64,000 nt of DNA from Bradyrhizobium sp. CB2312 (lineage in GTDB: Bacteria > Pseudomonadota > Alphaproteobacteria > Rhizobiales > Xanthobacteraceae). This document shows, one piece after another, positions 27,524 through 36,688 of this stretch (positions within the stretch are counted from its first letter, which is position 1; each line of letters begins with the position of its first letter). A program made the position numbers and the translations under genes. A model generated the notes under the pieces. It saw only the letters and a program-made list of their open reading frames with translations. It was not told the DNA's origin and did no database searches. The stretch lies in contig NZ_CP121668.1 in the NCBI RefSeq assembly GCF_029714425.1, positions 310,001 to 374,000 on the forward strand, given 5' to 3'.

Positions 27524-29359
27524 TCAATACACGCGCGCCTTCGGCGGGATGTACTGCACGTCGTTGGTCATGGTGTAGTCGTGAACCGGGCGGTACTCGA
27601 TCTTGACCTTGCCGGAATCGTCCAGCCAGGCCAGCGTGTGCTTCATCCAGTTCTTGTCGTCGCGCGCGGAGAAGTCCTCGCGGGCATGGGCGCCGCGGCT
27701 CTCGGTGCGGTTGGCGGCCGAGTTCATCGTCACCACCGCCTGCGAGATCAGATTGTCGAACTCCAGCGTCTCGACGAGGTCCGAATTCCACACCAGCGAG
27801 CGGTCGGACACGGCGATGTCGGTGATGCCGCTGTGGACCTTCTGGATCAGGTTCTGGCTTTCGCTCAGGACTTCGCCGGTGCGGAACACCGCGCAATTGT
27901 TCTGCATCACGTGCTGCATGCCTTCGCGCAGCTTCGCGGTCGGCGTGCCGCCGGAGGCGTAGCGATAATGGTCGAGGCGGCCGAGCGCGAGCTCGGCCGA
28001 GTTCGCCGGCAGCTCCGGCTGCTTGGCGTTGGGCGTGAGCTTCTCGGCGAGGCGCAGCGCCGCGGCGCGGCCGAACACCACCAGGTCGATCAGCGAGTTG
28101 GAGCCGAGGCGATTGGCGCCGTGCACGGAGACGCAGGCCGCTTCGCCGATCGCCATCAGGCCGGGGATCACCGCGTTATCGTCGCCGTCCTTCTTGGTCA
28201 GCACTTCGCCGTGATAGTTGGTGGGGATGCCGCCCATGTTGTAGTGCACCGTCGGCACGATCGGGATCGGCTCGCGCGTCACGTCGACATTGGCGAAGAT
28301 CTTTGCGGATTCGGAGATGCCCGGCAGCCGCTCGGCGAGCACTGCAGGATCGAGATGGTCGAGATGAAGGAAGATGTGGTCCTTCTTCTTGCCGACGCCG
28401 CGGCCTTCGCGGATCTCGATGGTCATCGCGCGCGAGACGACGTCGCGCGAGGCGAGGTCCTTCGCCGACGGCGCATAGCGTTCCATGAAGCGCTCGCCTT
28501 CGGAGTTGACGAGATAGCCGCCTTCGCCGCGCGCGCCTTCGGTGACGAGACAGCCCGAGCCGTAGATGCCGGTCGGGTGGAACTGCACGAACTCCATGTC
28601 CTGCATCGGCAGGCCGGCGCGCAGCACCATGCCGCCGCCGTCGCCGGTGCAGGTGTGCGCCGAGGTGCACGAGGCGTAGGCGCGGCCGTAGCCGCCGGTC
28701 GCGAGGATCACAGTCTGGGCGCGGAAGCGGTGCAGCGTGCCGTCGTCGAGCTTGAGCGCGATGACGCCGCGGCAGGTGCCCTGGTCGTCCATGATCAGGT
28801 CGATGGCGAAGAATTCGATGAAGAACTCGGCCGCGTGGCGCAGCGACTGGCCATACATCGTGTGCAGCATGGCGTGGCCGGTGCGGTCGGCAGCGGCGCA
28901 GGTACGCTGCGCCTGACCCTTGCCGTAGTCCATGGTCATGCCGCCGAACGGACGCTGATAGATCTTGCCGTCCTCGGTGCGCGAGAACGGCACGCCCCAA
29001 TGCTCGAGCTCGTAGACCGCGTCGGGCGCGTTGCGCACCATGTATTCGATCGCGTCCTGGTCGCCGAGCCAGTCCGACCCCTTCACGGTGTCGTACATGT
29101 GCCAGCGCCAGTCGTCCTTGTGCATGTTGCCGAGCGAGGCGGAGATGCCGCCCTGCGCCGCAACCGTGTGCGAGCGGGTCGGAAACACCTTGGTGATGCA
29201 GGCGGTGCGCAGACCGGCTTCGCTGCAGCCGACCACGGCGCGCAGGCCGGCGCCGCCGGCGCCGACCACGACGACGTCATAGGTGTGGTCTTCGATCGGA
29301 TAGGCTTTGCCGTTGGTGGCGGGAGCGCCGTTGCCCTTGCCATTCGTCTCGTTGGCCAT
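27524..29359 (-). CDS. sdhA: Succinate dehydrogenase flavoprotein subunit
   Basis: 611 residues. The FAD-binding motif [12 protein letters not shown] is near residue 31-42. The covalent FAD histidine lies in [11 protein letters not shown]. The active-site region has HPTGIYGSG and a later [12 protein letters not shown]. The enzyme oxidises succinate to fumarate in the TCA cycle on the cytoplasmic face of the inner membrane. The stop lies 3 bases from the start of the sdhB-side gap and the start follows sdhD by 3 bases, giving tight coupling with sdhD. Confidence 0.98.
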   Translation of the reverse strand: MANETNGKGNGAPATNGKAYPIEDHTYDVVVVGAGGAGLRAVVGCSEAGLRTACITKVFPTRSHTVAAQGGISASLGNMHKDDWRWHMYDTVKGSDWLGDQDAIEYMVRNAPDAVYELEHWGVPFSRTEDGKIYQRPFGGMTMDYGKGQAQRTCAAADRTGHAMLHTMYGQSLRHAAEFFIEFFAIDLIMDDQGTCRGVIALKLDDGTLHRFRAQTVILATGGYGRAYASCTSAHTCTGDGGGMVLRAGLPMQDMEFVQFHPTGIYGSGCLVTEGARGEGGYLVNSEGERFMERYAPSAKDLASRDVVSRAMTIEIREGRGVGKKKDHIFLHLDHLDPAVLAERLPGISESAKIFANVDVTREPIPIVPTVHYNMGGIPTNYHGEVLTKKDGDDNAVIPGLMAIGEAACVSVHGANRLGSNSLIDLVVFGRAAALRLAEKLTPNAKQPELPANSAELALGRLDHYRYASGGTPTAKLREGMQHVMQNNCAVFRTGEVLSESQNLIQKVHSGITDIAVSDRSLVWNSDLVETLEFDNLISQAVVTMNSAANRTESRGAHAREDFSARDDKNWMKHTLAWLDDSGKVKIEYRPVHDYTMTNDVQYIPPKARVY

Positions 29360-29362
29360 GGG

Positions 29363-29767
29363 TTACACTCCGGATGACAGTTGGAGAATCGCGTAGATCG
29401 AGGCGAGCGCGACCGCGATCGAGAAGAAATTGTTGAGCATGATCGCGGTGAGCTTCAGCTTCTCGTTGTGGACGTAGTCCTCGATCACGACCTGCATCCC
29501 GATCTTCATGTGCCAGGCGCTGGCGATGATGAAGAGCACCATGATGATGGCGACCGGGAGCGAGCCGAGGATCTGCTTGGCGCCAGCCTGGTTGCGGCCG
29601 AGCAGCATCATGATGATCACCAGCACCGGGATCATCAGCAGCGTCATCGCCACCGCCGTGAGGCGCTGGCGCCAGAAGTCGGACGTGCCGGAATGCGCCG
29701 CGCCGAGATTGCGGACGCGGCCGAGCGGGGTGCGCATGCTGCGCTTCGGCGTATCGGTCGCGCTCAT
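29363..29767 (-). CDS. sdhD: Succinate dehydrogenase hydrophobic anchor subunit D
   Basis: 134 residues with three transmembrane helices (about 35-55, 65-88, 105-130). It contains SASDTP-like N-terminal polarity and the sequence ASAWHMKIGMQVVIEDY, the conserved heme b/quinone-site helix (H-x-x-x-G-x-Q-V-I-x-D-Y). It anchors SdhAB and forms the ubiquinone site with SdhC. The start overlaps the sdhC stop by 4 bases (ATGA type), and 3 bases separate its stop from sdhA. Confidence 0.93.
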   Translation of the reverse strand: MSATDTPKRSMRTPLGRVRNLGAAHSGTSDFWRQRLTAVAMTLLMIPVLVIIMMLLGRNQAGAKQILGSLPVAIIMVLFIIASAWHMKIGMQVVIEDYVHNEKLKLTAIMLNNFFSIAVALASIYAILQLSSGV

Positions 29768-30162
29768 CGTCCACCTCCGATCGCGTAGGCGATGATCCAG
29801 ATCAGCACCGTCAGGGCGATGCCGCCGATCGCTGCGCCCCAGGTCAGCGCCTCGCGCTCATTGGCCTTGAAGCCATAGCCGAGGTCCCAGACGAAATGCC
29901 GGATGCCGCTGAGCATATGGTGCATCAGCGCCCAGGTGTAACCGAACACGATCAGCCGGCCGATGATGCTGCCGGTGAAGGCCTGGACATGGGCATAGGC
30001 GGCGGGGCCGGAGGCCGCCGCGATCAGCCACCAGGCCAACAGCAGGGTTCCGACGTAGAGGGCGATACCGGTGGCGCGGTGGACGATGGACAGGGCCATC
30101 GTCAGCGTCCAGCGGTAGACTTGCATGTGTGGTGAAAGCGGTCGTTCGATCCGTGCGGTCAT
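29764..30162 (-). CDS. sdhC: Succinate dehydrogenase cytochrome b556 subunit
   Basis: 132 residues from ATG 30162. I chose this start because the protein then begins MTARIERPLSPHMQVYRW, as in other SdhC proteins; an in-frame ATG nine codons upstream gives a longer tail. The motif SIVHRATGIALYVG and the heme-ligand region HHMLSGIRHFVWDLG are conserved, and three transmembrane helices are present. It carries heme b with SdhD in the inner membrane. It is the first gene of the operon, and its promoter must lie in the region toward 30564. Confidence 0.93.
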   Translation of the reverse strand: MTARIERPLSPHMQVYRWTLTMALSIVHRATGIALYVGTLLLAWWLIAAASGPAAYAHVQAFTGSIIGRLIVFGYTWALMHHMLSGIRHFVWDLGYGFKANEREALTWGAAIGGIALTVLIWIIAYAIGGGR

Positions 30163-30564
30163 GAGCTTTGATGTTTTATGGCGGCCCAACAGGGCGCGCG
30201 CGGGGATCGCGAGAGGTCGGCTCTATTTACGGAGTCGGTTTCGCCTGCGCAATCACCAAATCGCCATAAATCGAACCTGCGTTCAGCTCTAGACCCTTGA
30301 TGAAACAAGGCCAATCAGGGTCTTGGTATACCAGAAGGTCGGTCCCCCAACGAAGAAGGGAATCTATATTCATCATTTCGAAAGTGCCGAGGCGCGTTGA
30401 AATTGCTATTGGAACACCTCTAAACGGACCATGCCGTCCAAACCGGGCAGAGATCGGCCAAAGGCGTCGCCAGCCTCATTCACCCGGGCGCCGACCTTCC
30501 CCCTCACCATTCGATTTGATCCGGTCCGGATATGCGCAACCTGCATTCCACCCCGCCGCGGAGA
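30163..30564. other. Upstream region of the sdh operon (about 400 bases)
   Basis: No gene was found here. It lies between the stop of the LysR gene and the sdhC start, so it should contain the sdh promoter. At 30292-30322 two alternative small hairpins can form: CCTTG with CAAGG (30295-30310), or GACCCT with AGGGTC. They share bases and so exclude each other. Function is unknown. Confidence 0.45.
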
Positions 30565-31470
30565 TCAGCGGCTGAGCGGATCGCTTCCGCGCCACCGCTC
30601 GACCAGGAAATCGATGAAGGCGCGAATCTTCGTCGAGCCCAGTCGCGACGGCTGATACAGCGCGTTCAGCGGCGCCGGCGCAGGCTCGTGCTCGCGCAGC
30701 AGACGTCGCAGGCGTCCTTCCGCGAGTTGTTTTTCCACCTGCCATGACGGCACGCGGACGATGCCCGCGCCGTTCTCGGCGGCGGCGGCGAGCGCATCGA
30801 GGCTGTTGACCCAGAGTCGTCCCGAGATGCGGATTCGCGTTCCGCCGTTCGCCTCGCGGCCGAATCGCCAGGTTGCGGCGCCCGGCGCGTCCGAAAACAC
30901 CAGGCAATCATGCTGCGCCAGATCGGCAGGCGTATGCGGCTCGCCGCGGCGTGCGAGGTAATCGGGCGAGGCGCAGTGAATCATCTGCACTTCCGCCAGC
31001 TTTCGCATCACCAATTGCGAATCCGGCATGCGCCCGACGCGAAGCGCCAGGTGAACGTCCTCCTCGATCAAATCGACATTGCGATCGACCAGCAGCAAGT
31101 CCACCGAGAGCGACGGATAGGTGCGCAGGAAATCGCCGAGCAGCGGTGCGATCAGCAGGCGCCCCATCAATGTGGGCGCGCTCACGTTCAGCCGTCCGGA
31201 CGGCTCGCGGCGATTTCCGGCCAGGCCCTCTTCGATCTCCTTGAGCTCGCCCAGGATCGATTTGGCGCGCTCGTAGAGCATGCGTCCATCCTCCGTGAGC
31301 GCGAGCTGCCGCGTCGTCCGCATCAGCAGGCGCGTGCCGAAGTGGCGCTCGAGCGCGGAAATCTGCCGGCTCACCGATGTCAGAGAGCTCGGCAACGATC
31401 GCGCCGCCGCCGACAGACTGCCGTGGTCCACGGCCCGCACAAAGGTCGCCATCGCCGCAATCTGGTCCAT
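30565..31470 (-). CDS. LysR-family transcriptional regulator
   Basis: 301 residues from ATG 31470. GGAAGG lies 6 bases before this codon and directly abuts the alternative ATG at 31476. The N-terminal winged helix-turn-helix (AARSLPSSLTSVSRQISALE, about 20-39) is followed by a linker helix and a periplasmic-binding-like effector domain from about 90. Members of this subgroup often repress or activate a divergent gene. The divergent neighbour here is the TSUP permease, so that is the best candidate target. The ligand is unknown. Confidence 0.9.
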   Translation of the reverse strand: MDQIAAMATFVRAVDHGSLSAAARSLPSSLTSVSRQISALERHFGTRLLMRTTRQLALTEDGRMLYERAKSILGELKEIEEGLAGNRREPSGRLNVSAPTLMGRLLIAPLLGDFLRTYPSLSVDLLLVDRNVDLIEEDVHLALRVGRMPDSQLVMRKLAEVQMIHCASPDYLARRGEPHTPADLAQHDCLVFSDAPGAATWRFGREANGGTRIRISGRLWVNSLDALAAAAENGAGIVRVPSWQVEKQLAEGRLRRLLREHEPAPAPLNALYQPSRLGSTKIRAFIDFLVERWRGSDPLSR

Positions 31471-31575
31471 GGCCATCCTTCCGCATATCGCAAGAGAGTA
31501 TATCGACTGTCAGAAATAGCGCCGAAAAACGGAAGGGTCTACGTTGCGGTGGCTCCAAGCAGTCCGGGACTTCCC

Positions 31576-31695
31576 ATGCCCACCCATGTCAGCCTGACGT
31601 CCATCCCCCACCGGCGCACCGCGCCCGCCCTCGCCGCCGCAGCAGCCGTCTGCGTCGCGCATTCGCGAGAGCTGCCGACGGATCGCCGCCGGTGA
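31576..31695 (+). CDS. Possible leader peptide upstream of the TSUP permease
   Basis: A 39-codon open frame starting at ATG 31576 and ending with TGA at 31693-31695. The stop overlaps the GTG start of the permease gene (GTGA). The peptide begins MPTHVSLTSIPHRRTAPALA and contains an alanine run and a single cysteine. The overlap would allow translational coupling. It may be a real leader or an accidental frame; no conservation could be tested. Confidence 0.35.
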   Translation: MPTHVSLTSIPHRRTAPALAAAAAVCVAHSRELPTDRRR

Positions 31696-32549
31696 GTGGC
31701 CTCGAGGTTTTCGACGTCGTCGAGCTCGCGCTGCTGTTGATCGCAACCGGCGCGCTCTCGGGATTCCTGGCCGGCGTGTTCGGCATCGGCGGCGGCGCGA
31801 TTCTCGTGCCGGTGTTCTACGAGTGCTTTCGCATTGCCGGCGTTCCGCTGGAGGTGCGCATGCCGCTCTGCATCGGCACCTCGCTGGCCGTGATCATCCC
31901 AACGTCGATCCGTTCGTTCCAGGCGCATTACAAGCGCGGTGCGGTCGACATGTCGATCCTGCGGGTGTGGTCGCTGCCGATCGTGATCGGCGTTGTCGCC
32001 GGCAGCGTGATCGCGCGCTATGCGCCGGAAAAACTGTTCAAGATCGTGTTCGTCTGCGTCGCCTGGTCGGCGGCCGCGCGTCTCATCTTCGCGCGCGAAG
32101 GCTGGAAGTTCGGCGATGATCTGCCGAAGGGCCCGCTGATGCGCGTCTACGGCTTCTGCGTCGGCATCCTCTCGACGCTGATGGGCATCGGCGGCGGCCT
32201 GTTCTCGAATCTCTTGATGACCTTCTATGGCCGTCCGATCCATCAGGCCGTCGCGACCTCGTCGGCGCTCGCCGTGCTGATCTCGATCCCCGGCGCGCTC
32301 GGCTACATCTACGCCGGCTGGCCCGCGGCGGCGACGTATCCGAGCGTAGCGGCGCTGCAGATTCCCTTCGCGCTCGGCTACGTCTCGCTGATCGGCGCCG
32401 TGCTGGTGATGCCGATGAGTCTCGTCACCGCGCCGCTCGGCGTGAGAGCCGCACATGCGATGTCGAAGCGGACGCTGGAGGCTGCGTTCGGGTGCTACCT
32501 GTTTGTCGTCGGCAGCCGGTTTGTGATGAGCCTGGTGGGCGGGCAGTAG
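31692..32549 (+). CDS. TSUP/TauE-family sulfite or organic-anion permease
   Basis: 285 residues from GTG 31692. The longer upstream frame includes the opposite-strand LysR region and is proline-rich, so it was rejected. Eight hydrophobic helices are visible. The repeated TSUP motif FLAGVFGIGGGAILVPVF (about 20-37) recurs as STLMGIGGGLFSNLL (about 160-174). The family moves sulfite, sulfoacetate, taurine-related or other small anions across the inner membrane. The divergent LysR regulator probably controls it. The substrate cannot be named. Confidence 0.88.
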   Translation: MSGLEVFDVVELALLLIATGALSGFLAGVFGIGGGAILVPVFYECFRIAGVPLEVRMPLCIGTSLAVIIPTSIRSFQAHYKRGAVDMSILRVWSLPIVIGVVAGSVIARYAPEKLFKIVFVCVAWSAAARLIFAREGWKFGDDLPKGPLMRVYGFCVGILSTLMGIGGGLFSNLLMTFYGRPIHQAVATSSALAVLISIPGALGYIYAGWPAAATYPSVAALQIPFALGYVSLIGAVLVMPMSLVTAPLGVRAAHAMSKRTLEAAFGCYLFVVGSRFVMSLVGGQ

Positions 32550-32563
32550 CCGCCCCGCACTCC

Positions 32564-32649
32564 GTCATTGCGAGCGAAGCGAAGCAATCCAGACTGTCTC
32601 CGCGGAAAGATTCTGGATTGCTTCGTCGCAAGAGCTCCTCGCAATGACG
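32564..32649. repeat. Intergenic palindromic repeat, family A copy 3
   Basis: Same arms as the copy at 15021: CGTCATTGCGAGCGAAGCGA ... TTCTGGATTGCTTCGTCGCA ... CGCAATGACG. It lies between the convergent TSUP permease and matB genes. Confidence 0.88.
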
Positions 32650-32668
32650 AGGCGAGAGAGCCGTCCCC

Positions 32669-34198
32669 TCATTTCTTCGCGTAAATATCCTTGTACGTAT
32701 CGCGCAGCACGTTCTTCTGCACCTTGCCCATCGTATTGCGCGGCAGCTCGTCGACGACGAAGACGCGCTTGGGCATCTTGAATTTGGCGAGCCGCCCGTC
32801 GAGCGCCTTCAGCACGGCGGCTTCGGTGATATCGGCGCCCTTGTTGCAGACCAGCACCGCGGTGACGCCTTCGCCGAAATCCGCATGCGGCACGCCGATC
32901 ACGGCGGACTCGATCACGCCGGGCATGGCGTCGATCTCGCTCTCGATCTCCTTGGGGTAGACGTTGAAGCCGCCGGAGATGACGAGATCCTTGCCGCGGC
33001 CGAGGATGTGGACGTAGCCGTTGTCGTCGATCTTGCCGAGGTCGCCGGTGATGAAGAAGCCGTCGGGCCGGAACTCCGACTTGGTCTTCTCGGGCATGCG
33101 CCAGTAGCCCTTGAACACGTTCGGACCCTTGACCTCGATCATGCCGATCTCCTCGCGCGGCAGCTCCTTGCCGGTCTCGGGCTCGGTCACGCGCACGGAG
33201 ACGCCGGGGAGGGGAAAGCCGACCGCGCCGGGCACGCGCTCGCCGTCATACGGGTTCGACGTGTTCATGTTGGTCTCGGTCATGCCGTAGCGCTCGAGCA
33301 CCGCATGGCCGGTGCGCGCCGACCATTCACGATGGGTCTCGGCCAGCAGCGGCGCGGAGCCCGAGATGAACAGGCGCATATGCTTGGTGGTTTCGCGCGA
33401 CAGCGCGGGATTTTGCAGCAGTCGCGTATAGAAGGTCGGCACGCCCATCAGCGCCGTGGCCCGCGCCATCAGCTTGATGATGAGGTCCGGATCGAGCTTC
33501 GGCAGGAAGATCATCGAGGCGCGGGCGAACAGCGTCACGTTGGTCGCCACGAACAGGCCGTGCGTGTGGTAGATCGGCAGCGCGTGGATCAGCACGTCCT
33601 TGTCGGTGAAGCGCCAGTAGCCGACCAGCGAGAGCGAGTTCGACGCGAGGTTATCGTGCGTCAGCATCGCGCCCTTGGAGCGGCCGGTGGTGCCGGAGGT
33701 GTAGAGGATCGCGGCGAGATCGTCGCCGGCCCGCGTCACCGTCGCAAAATCGCTGCTGGCTTTGTCGGCGGCGTCCGTCAGCGAGCCCTTGCCGTCAGCT
33801 CCAAGCGTCTCGACCCTGGCCTTCACCTTGGCGGCGATCGGGGCAAGACCCTCGGCCTTGGAGGGATCGCAGACCACCAGTGACGGCTCGGCATCGCCGA
33901 TGAAGTAATCGAGCTCGTTCAGCGTGTAGGCGGTATTGAGCGGCAGATAGACCGCGCCGGCCCTGACAGTGCCGAGATACAGCACGATGTTGGCGACGGA
34001 TTTCTCCACCTGCACCGCGACGCGGTCGCCGGGCTTCACGCCGCGCGCGACCAGCACATTCGCCATCTGCCCGGCCCGCGCGATCAGATCGCCATAGCTG
34101 ATATGGCCACCGTCCTGCGTCTCGATCGCGAGGCGTTTGGGGTCGTCGAGGCCGTCGAACAGGCGGGAAAACAGGTTGGCGTTGGCTGCTTGGTTCAT
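32669..34198 (-). CDS. matB: Malonyl-CoA synthetase (malonate--CoA ligase)
   Basis: 509 residues from ATG 34198, supported by GAGGAAA about 8 bases upstream. The sequence closely resembles Rhodopseudomonas palustris MatB throughout as I recall it. The adenylation motif ILYTSGTTGRSKGAM is at about 155-169, with ERYGMTETNMNTSNP later. The acceptor lysine lies in NTMGKVQKN near the C-terminus. The enzyme makes malonyl-CoA from malonate, CoA and ATP. No matA (malonyl-CoA decarboxylase) or matC gene is adjacent, unlike the rhizobial mat operon. It is divergent from an SDR gene 95 bases away. Confidence 0.93.
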   Translation of the reverse strand: MNQAANANLFSRLFDGLDDPKRLAIETQDGGHISYGDLIARAGQMANVLVARGVKPGDRVAVQVEKSVANIVLYLGTVRAGAVYLPLNTAYTLNELDYFIGDAEPSLVVCDPSKAEGLAPIAAKVKARVETLGADGKGSLTDAADKASSDFATVTRAGDDLAAILYTSGTTGRSKGAMLTHDNLASNSLSLVGYWRFTDKDVLIHALPIYHTHGLFVATNVTLFARASMIFLPKLDPDLIIKLMARATALMGVPTFYTRLLQNPALSRETTKHMRLFISGSAPLLAETHREWSARTGHAVLERYGMTETNMNTSNPYDGERVPGAVGFPLPGVSVRVTEPETGKELPREEIGMIEVKGPNVFKGYWRMPEKTKSEFRPDGFFITGDLGKIDDNGYVHILGRGKDLVISGGFNVYPKEIESEIDAMPGVIESAVIGVPHADFGEGVTAVLVCNKGADITEAAVLKALDGRLAKFKMPKRVFVVDELPRNTMGKVQKNVLRDTYKDIYAKK

Positions 34199-34293
34199 GC
34201 AAGATTTCCTCGACCGCAAGACTGACAAGGCCGGTCAAAACCGAGGGCTGGATTAGCAAAAACCGCCCCATTGAAGCAACGGAGACAGTTTGC

Positions 34294-35055
34294 ATGACCA
34301 AAAACGGGAAACGCGTGGCCTGGGTCACGGGCGGCGGCAGCGGGATCGGGGAGGCCGGCGCCGAGGCGCTGGCGGCCGACGGCTGGACCGTCGTGGTTTC
34401 GGGCCGCCGCCAGTCAGCCCTGGATACCGTGGTTGCGAAGATCACCAAGGCCGGCGGCGCGGCCGAGGCCATCGCGCTGGACGTGGCTAACGCGGACCAG
34501 GCCCAGAAGGCGGCCGATCAGATCGTCGCGAAGCACGGCCGGATCGACCTGCTCGTCAACAATGCCGGCATCAATGTCCCCAAGCGCAGTTGGAAGGACA
34601 TGGAACTGGAGGGCTGGGACAAGCTGGTCCAGGTCAATCTCAACGGCGTGCTCTATTGCATGCGCGCGGTGCTGCCGACCATGCGCAAGCAGCAGGACGG
34701 CTCGATCATCAACGTCTCATCCTGGGCCGGCCGCCACGTCTCCAAGATGCCGGGCCCGGCCTACACCACGACAAAACACGCGGTGCTGGCCTTGACCCAT
34801 TCCTTCAACATGGACGAGTGCATCAACGGCCTGCGCGCCTGCTGCCTGATGCCGGGCGAGGTGGCGACACCAATCCTGAAGCTGCGCCCGGTGGTGCCGA
34901 GCGAGGAGGAGCAGGCGAAGATGCTGCAGTCCGAGGATCTCGGCCGCACCATCGCGTTCATTGCCTCGATGCCGCCGCGCGTCTGCATCAACGAGCTGCT
35001 GATCAGCCCGACGCATAATCGCGGATTCATCCAGACGCCGCAGAGCAGGGATTGA
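34294..35055 (+). CDS. Short-chain dehydrogenase/reductase
   Basis: 253 residues. Cofactor motif TGGGSGIG at about 12-19, NNAG at about 90, active-site serine in INVSSWAGR and the tyrosine/lysine pair in AYTTTKHAV. All catalytic residues are present. Acidic residues after the second strand are lacking (VVVSGRRQ), which suggests NADP(H). The substrate is unknown. It is divergent from matB and may use a malonate-related or beta-oxo compound, though that is only a guess from position. The C-terminus ends in a short polar tail. Confidence 0.88.
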   Translation: MTKNGKRVAWVTGGGSGIGEAGAEALAADGWTVVVSGRRQSALDTVVAKITKAGGAAEAIALDVANADQAQKAADQIVAKHGRIDLLVNNAGINVPKRSWKDMELEGWDKLVQVNLNGVLYCMRAVLPTMRKQQDGSIINVSSWAGRHVSKMPGPAYTTTKHAVLALTHSFNMDECINGLRACCLMPGEVATPILKLRPVVPSEEEQAKMLQSEDLGRTIAFIASMPPRVCINELLISPTHNRGFIQTPQSRD

Positions 35056-35307
35056 GGCGGGCAGACTGCTGCAACGGGCACACTGCCTTAACGGCACTGT
35101 CTGCTCGGCTCGCGCGCATCGCACGGGCACGCCGCCCCATAGTTTCACCCATCACAAAGAATTTTTCCTCGAAACCGCATCTCAGGCCGTCCCGTAGTTC
35201 GGCCAACGACGGCGCTGCTGCTTCACCTCGAGACTGCCGCAAGCCGCCTTCGTTGCCCCAACTCAACGCCGGCCCTTGCCGGTCACCATTCAATCGGGAG
35301 ACTTTCC

Positions 35308-35862
35308 ATGTCGAAGCGTATTGCCTATCTCGCTGCTGCCGCCTTCAGCGCTCTGGCCATCACCGCGACCGTCGTCGCGCCTGTGCGTGCCGAGGAGAAG
35401 ACCGTCATGGTCGGCGGTGCCGCGATGTTCCCGTCCAAGAACATCGTCCAGAACGCGGTCAACTCGAAGGACCACACCACGCTGGTCGCGGCCGTGAAGG
35501 CTGCCGGTCTCGTGCAGACGCTGGAAAGCAAGGGCCCGTTCACGGTGTTCGCGCCGACCAACGCCGCCTTCGGCAAGCTGCCGGCCGGCACCGTCGACAA
35601 TCTGGTCAAGCCCGAGAACAAGGCGACGCTGACCAAGATCCTCACCTACCATGTCGTGCCCGGCAAGCTCGAAGCCTCCGATCTCACCGACGGCAAGAAG
35701 CTGAAGACCGCCGAGGGCGAGGAGCTCACGGTGAAGAAGATGGACGGCAAGGTCTGGATCGTCGATGCCAAGGGCGGCACCTCGATGGTGACGATCTCCA
35801 ACGTCAACCAGTCCAACGGCGTCATCCATGTGGTCGACACCGTGCTGATGCCGGCGACATAA
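35308..35862 (+). CDS. Exported fasciclin (FAS1) domain protein
   Basis: 184 residues. The signal peptide is cleaved near VRAEE (residue 29). One FAS1 domain follows, with TLVAAVKAAGLVQTLESKGPFTVFAPTNAAF (split over about 58-88) and the closing H2 motif VIHVVDTVLMP. Such domains mediate adhesion or cell-surface contacts; the Sinorhizobium Nex18 homologue is implicated in symbiosis. It is the third-from-last gene before the cytochrome/molybdoenzyme pair, with a 184-base gap, so it is probably separately transcribed. Confidence 0.9.
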   Translation: MSKRIAYLAAAAFSALAITATVVAPVRAEEKTVMVGGAAMFPSKNIVQNAVNSKDHTTLVAAVKAAGLVQTLESKGPFTVFAPTNAAFGKLPAGTVDNLVKPENKATLTKILTYHVVPGKLEASDLTDGKKLKTAEGEELTVKKMDGKVWIVDAKGGTSMVTISNVNQSNGVIHVVDTVLMPAT

Positions 35863-36046
35863 CACCGCGTAGCCCGGTTTCATCCCCCAAACCGGATGCG
35901 GCGAAAACGGCGAGCCGGGGGCACCCGGCTCGCTTTATTGTGACCGGCATAGCCTGACGGTATCGATTCGATGCCGGACAGGGCGTAACGAAAGCGGCCG
36001 CAGCGGCGTATATTCTGTGTCAGACCACGTTCAGGACCGAACCATC

Positions 36047-36676
36047 ATGTCGAGCCTCACAGTCTCAGGCGAGCAGGTCAGCGCCACCCCGGCCAAGGTG
36101 ATCCAGCCGGCCTGGGTTCGCGTCATGCACTGGATCAATGCACTGGCCATGATCCTGATGATCCTGTCGGGCTGGCAGATCTACAACGCTTCGCCGCTGT
36201 TCGGCTTCAGTTTTCCGCGCGAGTACACGCTGGGCGGCTGGCTCGGCGGCGGCCTGCTCTGGCATTTTGCGGCGATGTGGCTGTTGATGACCAACGGCCT
36301 TGCCTATCTCGTCACCGGCTTTGCCACCGGCCGCTTCCGGAAGAAGCTGCTGCCGATCACGCCGTCGGGCGTGCTTCACGACGTCAGGGCCGCGCTGACC
36401 TTCAAGCTCGGTCATGACGACCTCACCGTCTACAATTACGTGCAGCGCCTGCTCTATGCCGGCATCATCGTGGTCGGCGTGCTGATCGTGCTCTCCGGCC
36501 TCGGAATGTGGAAGCCGGTTCAGTTCTATTACCTGGTGATGCTGTTCGGCGATTATCCGACCGCGCGCTACGTGCATTTCTTCTGCATGGCCGCGATCTG
36601 CGCCTTCCTCGTCATTCACGTTTTGCTCGCGCTGCTGGTGCCGAAGAGTCTGCGCGCGATGATTATCGGGCGATAA
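36047..36676 (+). CDS. Cytochrome b561-type membrane subunit
   Basis: 209 residues from ATG 36047; a GTG 30 bases upstream is a less likely start. Four transmembrane helices are visible, with heme-ligand histidines in VRVMHWINA (about 37), LLWHFAAMW (about 75), YVHFFCMAA (about 175) and VIHVLLALL. This is the membrane di-heme cytochrome b typical of periplasmic molybdoenzyme partners. It probably takes electrons between the quinone pool and the molybdopterin protein encoded 12 bases downstream. Confidence 0.88.
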   Translation: MSSLTVSGEQVSATPAKVIQPAWVRVMHWINALAMILMILSGWQIYNASPLFGFSFPREYTLGGWLGGGLLWHFAAMWLLMTNGLAYLVTGFATGRFRKKLLPITPSGVLHDVRAALTFKLGHDDLTVYNYVQRLLYAGIIVVGVLIVLSGLGMWKPVQFYYLVMLFGDYPTARYVHFFCMAAICAFLVIHVLLALLVPKSLRAMIIGR

Positions 36677-36688
36677 AGGAGAATAGCG

